Shown here: positions 62,082-64,000 of the stretch, piece by piece
Position numbering within the stretch: position 1 is the stretch's first letter
Layout: each line of letters opens with the position of its first letter
Origin: a virus
Length of the DNA: 64,000 nt
IMG/VR virus record: IMGVR_UViG_3300043399_001092
Span: 1-64,000 of that record
Strand: one strand, 5' to 3'
Position numbers and translations under genes: made by a program
The notes under the pieces: model-generated
The model's input: only the letters and a program-made list of their open reading frames with translations
Told to the model about the DNA's origin: nothing
The model's database searches: none

Positions 62082-62333
62082 ATGAAACTGTTTATCGAAG
62101 TGGCCAATGGCCAACTCATTCTTTCCTCCGAAGACGGAAATTCCGTTCACTTCCCCAGCAAAGGGGAAGATTCCCCCAAGAGGGAGATTTCTGTTTCCGA
62201 GTATCGGGAACAGATGAACAAGTGTATCCGCAGAATCAGCGGCCCCGAAGGGGGCTGCTATGATGTGGAAACACAACAAGCCTTTGTGTACGGCTTTATA
62301 GCCGGACTCAAGGCTGCGGGTAAATTTGTTTAA
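62082..62333 (+). CDS. Small early protein, hypothetical
   Basis: 83 residues (MKLFIEVANGQLILSSEDGN). Beta hairpins at the N terminus, then a helix pair (SVSEYREQMNKCIRRIS; QQAFVYGFIAGLKAAGKF). No family recognised. Stems in the coding sequence include CTTCCCC/GGGGAAG (62150-62169), TCTGTTTCCGA/TCGGGAACAGA (62190-62214, 11 bp with one G-U), AGCGGCCCC/GGGGCTGCT (62238-62259) and CGGCT/AGCCG (62291-62304). The stop codon lies in the loop of GGTAAA/TTTACC (62319-62340). Confidence 0.7.
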   Translation: MKLFIEVANGQLILSSEDGNSVHFPSKGEDSPKREISVSEYREQMNKCIRRISGPEGGCYDVETQQAFVYGFIAGLKAAGKFV

Positions 62334-62343
62334 GTTTACCTGC

Positions 62344-62381
62344 AAGGGGGAAGGCAGCATCCCTTTAAGTAACTGCCATTT
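62344..62381 (+). repeat. Intergenic pseudoknot-like element, copy 2
   Basis: AAGGG (62344-62348) pairs with CCCTT (62361-62365), and GGCAG (62353-62357) pairs with CTGCC (62373-62377) in an interleaved order. Compared with copy 1 the second stem is longer by one G-C pair that changed on both sides, which looks compensatory. It ends in CATTTTTT before the anti-CRISPR gene. Confidence 0.55.
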
Positions 62382-62407
62382 TTTATCATTCATAAAATAT
62401 GCACACT

Positions 62408-62689
62408 ATGGCATTTTTGATGAATGCGTTCTCGTTGCAGATGGTCACGGAGTTTCCGTGTACTATCAGCATCGAGGAGGTCAACCAGCTCCCAGAGGGA
62501 CTTGAGTCGGCCATTGGACATCAAGACACGGCTAACGTGTTGGGTGTTCCAATGAACCGGGTCAACGTGTCTCTGTCGAAGGGTGACGTTGCTTATGTAG
62601 CTCAGCTACAAGGCGGTCGTCTTCCTGAGGGGAGTACTACCTTACCTGAAGGCTTCTCTTTGAAGTTTTTCAAGGTAACGGTAGGTTGA
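62408..62689 (+). CDS. AcrIII-1 viral ring nuclease (DUF1874), anti-type III CRISPR
   Basis: 93 residues from ATG 62408 (MAFLMNAFSLQMV); an in-frame ATG at 62399 would add three residues. The DUF1874/AcrIII-1 hallmarks are all present: MNAFSLQM strand, SAIGHQDTANVLGVPM with the catalytic-type His38, VSLSKGDVAYVAQL, and RLPEG with Glu74. Members of this family degrade cyclic tetra-adenylate (cA4), the second messenger of type III CRISPR, so that ancillary nucleases are not activated. The family was first characterised in archaeal viruses (SIRV gp29, STIV B116) and is also found in phages. It acts in the host cytoplasm early in infection, as its operon position suggests. Confidence 0.88.
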   Translation: MAFLMNAFSLQMVTEFPCTISIEEVNQLPEGLESAIGHQDTANVLGVPMNRVNVSLSKGDVAYVAQLQGGRLPEGSTTLPEGFSLKFFKVTVG

Positions 62690-62912
62690 CTACGCGAACG
62701 TGGTAGGAGGCATCCTTTGACCACAGTGAAGGACAGGTTTTCGGTTATCTGTCGAAGTATGCAAAAGCCGAATAAATCCCAGTACACAGGTATCTAATAA
62801 ATACTTGTGTACTGGTTGGGTCACAGCCACTATGTGGTGCTCTGGAAGACAAATCCGAACAGAGTTAAATGTGATTGAGGTAGTATCTTTTCACCACCCA
62901 AATTTTAGATCC
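62690..62912 (+). other. Structured intergenic region
   Basis: No gene is supported in these 223 bases. It contains GTGGT-AGGA / TCCT-ACCAC (about 62700-62728), resembling a diverged copy of the pseudoknot-like element (GGCATCC-TTTGACCACAGTG). It also holds a perfect 15 bp stem (one G-U) with arms at 62779-62793 and 62801-62815, and CTCTG/CAGAG further on. The 15 bp stem lacks a T run and is not a classic terminator. Likely an RNA control or processing region. Confidence 0.6.
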
Positions 62913-63308
62913 ATGAAAAAAGTAGCTGTTTCCTTTTCGGTATGGAGCCATCCGGACCTTGCCGTTCCGTGTTTGGAGTTTATGGGGATTGAAATTCCCC
63001 AAAACTTAAGTGACACCTATGATCTCTACCACTTTGCATGGGATCATATTGACGCAAAGGAAGCCGACGATCCTCAGATTGTTGCCTTCCTTGAGGAGTG
63101 GATTAAAACCCACCCTGAAGATGCTCGGCTTCTGGAAGAAGTCGAAGATGGACTCTCTTGGAACATCCAGGAAAGTGACGGATACCTGTTCCTCAACAAA
63201 TTTTTGGAGGTTTCCTCCGAGGAGTTGTTGGAGGGACTTTCTCAAGAGAAGGTTGATCTTCTGAAACACTGCCACGGAAAAGTGGTGGTTAAGGAGTTTC
63301 AACCTTAG
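62913..63308 (+). CDS. Acidic early protein, hypothetical
   Basis: 131 residues from ATG 62913 (MKKVAVSFSVWSHPDL); the longer frame from 62805 begins inside the 15 bp hairpin arm and is not used. Very acidic with helices (AFLEEWIKTHPEDARLLEEV, SSEELLEGLSQEKVDLLKH). The acidic surface could mimic nucleic acid, as many anti-defence proteins do, but nothing here proves it. Coding-sequence stems include TATGATC/GATCATA (63018-63048) and AAGGAAG/CTTCCTT (63057-63092). It sits next to the ring nuclease. Confidence 0.7.
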   Translation: MKKVAVSFSVWSHPDLAVPCLEFMGIEIPQNLSDTYDLYHFAWDHIDAKEADDPQIVAFLEEWIKTHPEDARLLEEVEDGLSWNIQESDGYLFLNKFLEVSSEELLEGLSQEKVDLLKHCHGKVVVKEFQP

Positions 63309-63421
63309 CTGCATCACCACGAGGACTGAAACCGGTCCTTGTGGTGAAAAGAGAACCTGAATTAACAGGTGCAAGGGTAGTTGGTACTATCCATTTTTAT
63401 TCATTCCTCAATCTATTCTAT
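63309..63421 (+). other. Three consecutive hairpins before small membrane gene
   Basis: First hairpin: arms 63314-63326 and 63335-63347, 13 bp with one G-U, loop TGAAACCG. Second: ACCTG/CAGGT (63355-63370). Third: GGGTAGT/ACTATCC (63375-63392, one G-U). A pyrimidine/AT-rich leader precedes the ATG at 63422. The second and third echo the anticodon and T-arm region of the tRNA-like element (CCTGA...CAGG...GCAAGGGT). Confidence 0.65.
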
Positions 63422-63538
63422 ATGGATCAGTTGTCTTATTTCATCGTTTCCACATCGGTTTTTGTAGCTTTTGTGGGAACAGTATGTTTCATTGCAGTTG
63501 TGATTGCCAAGGTATTTGAGTACCTTAGCAACCGATAA
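63422..63538 (+). CDS. 38-residue single-span membrane protein
   Basis: MDQLSYFIVSTSVFVAFVGT begins the product, which is almost entirely one transmembrane helix with a short basic/polar tail (KVFEYLSNR). ATG 63422 is preferred because the longer frame starts within a hairpin. Small one-helix proteins in phage early operons often modulate host membrane functions or superinfection; no family can be named. The coding sequence forms GTTTCCACA/TGTGGGAAC (63446-63480) and an 11-position stem with one mismatch at 63504-63531. Confidence 0.6.
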   Translation: MDQLSYFIVSTSVFVAFVGTVCFIAVVIAKVFEYLSNR

Positions 63539-63554
63539 TTGTCCCCACGGTTTT

Positions 63555-63592
63555 TGTGCATTTCTCCGTTTACCCAGAAATGCACATTTTTT
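63555..63592 (+). terminator. Strong intrinsic terminator
   Basis: TGTGCATTTCT (63555-63565) pairs perfectly with AGAAATGCACA (63576-63586), 11 bp, loop CCGTTTACCC, followed by TTTTTT. Confidence 0.92.
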
Positions 63593-63616
63593 ACTAACCC
63601 ATAATTCCACCAAAAT

Positions 63617-63859
63617 ATGGATTTTTGTGACGCATTGAAACAATGGTCTGCAATGGGCCACACAACCTCCCGTAAGACAGAAGAGGACGGCACATACACC
63701 GTTTTCTTCCTCAAAGACGGAGTACAGGTAGGATACTTCAAAGCAGTTCCCGGTTTCGGGTCCTACTGGGAGTATCCTGATGAACTAATTAAAACCACGG
63801 AAGAAACCGAACTGACAGCGGAAGACTGTTGGGACGGTGATGATTCCTATTGTGAATAA
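63617..63859 (+). CDS. Small acidic early protein, hypothetical
   Basis: 80 residues (MDFCDALKQWSAMGHTTSRK). A beta-rich centre (GTYTVFFLKDGVQVGYFKAV) and an acidic C terminus (TAEDCWDGDDSYCE). It follows a strong terminator and therefore probably has its own promoter. An 8 bp stem AGGATACT/AGTATCCT (63730-63778) encloses a CCCG/CGGG hairpin inside the coding region. Function unknown. Confidence 0.7.
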   Translation: MDFCDALKQWSAMGHTTSRKTEEDGTYTVFFLKDGVQVGYFKAVPGFGSYWEYPDELIKTTEETELTAEDCWDGDDSYCE

Positions 63860-63875
63860 TTTAAACCCCTTTCAC

Positions 63876-64000
63876 CATGAAACAGTACACCTGGACGACC
63901 CGTGACGGTCGCAAACTGGATGTTGACACCATTACGGATGTTCAACATCTCCGCAACATTATCAAGATGATGATGCGGAATGAACAACGGCTCTTAAATG
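63876..64000 (+). CDS. Partial early gene, runs off window
   Basis: Begins MKQYTWTTRDGRKLDVDTI after a CTTTCACC leader and stays open to the window end (41 residues visible). Short beta start followed by a helix (VQHLRNIIKMMMRNEQRLLN). Function cannot be judged from the fragment. Confidence 0.6.

Noticed and set aside
62779-62815. 15 bp hairpin as a transcription terminator
   Set aside because: The stem is long and perfect but is followed by TTGGGTCA rather than a T run, so it is better seen as a structural or processing element.
1-64000. CRISPR arrays, insertion sequences, integrase or attachment sites
   Set aside because: No regularly spaced direct repeats, transposase motifs or recombinase catalytic residues were found anywhere in the window.

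Overview
This window is part of a crAss-like bacteriophage genome (order Crassvirales: short-tailed dsDNA phages of Bacteroidota), or a contig from one. The evidence is a single minus-strand run of about 58 kb in which terminase, portal, scaffold, capsid, connector, muzzle and several giant virion proteins follow one another. It includes a 2588-residue protein with the DFDID signature of the crAss-like virion RNA polymerase. No integrase, ribosomal RNA or cellular housekeeping gene was seen. Coding density is very high, and neighbouring genes mostly overlap by TAATG or ATGA junctions.

Layout. (1) Positions 1-2122, plus strand: a short early or middle operon with a 5'-truncated unknown gene, a DnaA domain IV-like protein, a MazG-type pyrophosphohydrolase, a small helical protein, a strong terminator and one more small gene. 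It converges on the minus-strand block at about 2100. (2) Positions 2090-36961, minus strand: the cargo/ejection proteins. Two of 1350 and 1295 residues carry PD-(D/E)XK nuclease and nucleotidyltransferase-like motifs. The vRNAP has a zincin at one end and a SLOG domain at the other. A 2629-residue protein carries L,D-transpeptidase and lysozyme/transglycosylase-like domains. Two helical or low-complexity virion proteins and the muzzle-like tail protein complete the group. (3) Positions 36952-46000: tail ring proteins, a nuclease plus phosphoesterase pair, a holin-like pair, and a fibre region built from duplicated fibre/miniprotein cassettes. (4) Positions 45929-60301: head proteins, portal, TerL, an M15 endolysin, membrane and small proteins, and an HU/IHF-like protein. 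(5) Positions 60302-60829: a divergent non-coding region. (6) Positions 60830-64000, plus strand: an early operon of very small genes, including a recognisable AcrIII-1 viral ring nuclease (DUF1874).

The right-hand early operon is the most unusual part. From about 60750 onward nearly every 20-40 bases can form a perfect or near-perfect stem-loop, including inside the coding sequences. The gaps hold H-type pseudoknot-like arrangements, repeated intergenic pseudoknot-like elements, and a tRNA-shaped element with a normal acceptor, D and T arm but an anticodon loop shortened to four bases. A ring nuclease against type III CRISPR signalling lies in the same operon, so one testable idea is that these transcripts are built to resist RNA-targeting immunity. 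That link is inference.

Expression of the late block appears to be tuned by intrinsic terminators placed directly after the major capsid gene, after a second probable high-copy virion gene, after the fibre genes and after the holin gene. All calls come from reading sequence motifs; no database search or folding program was run.
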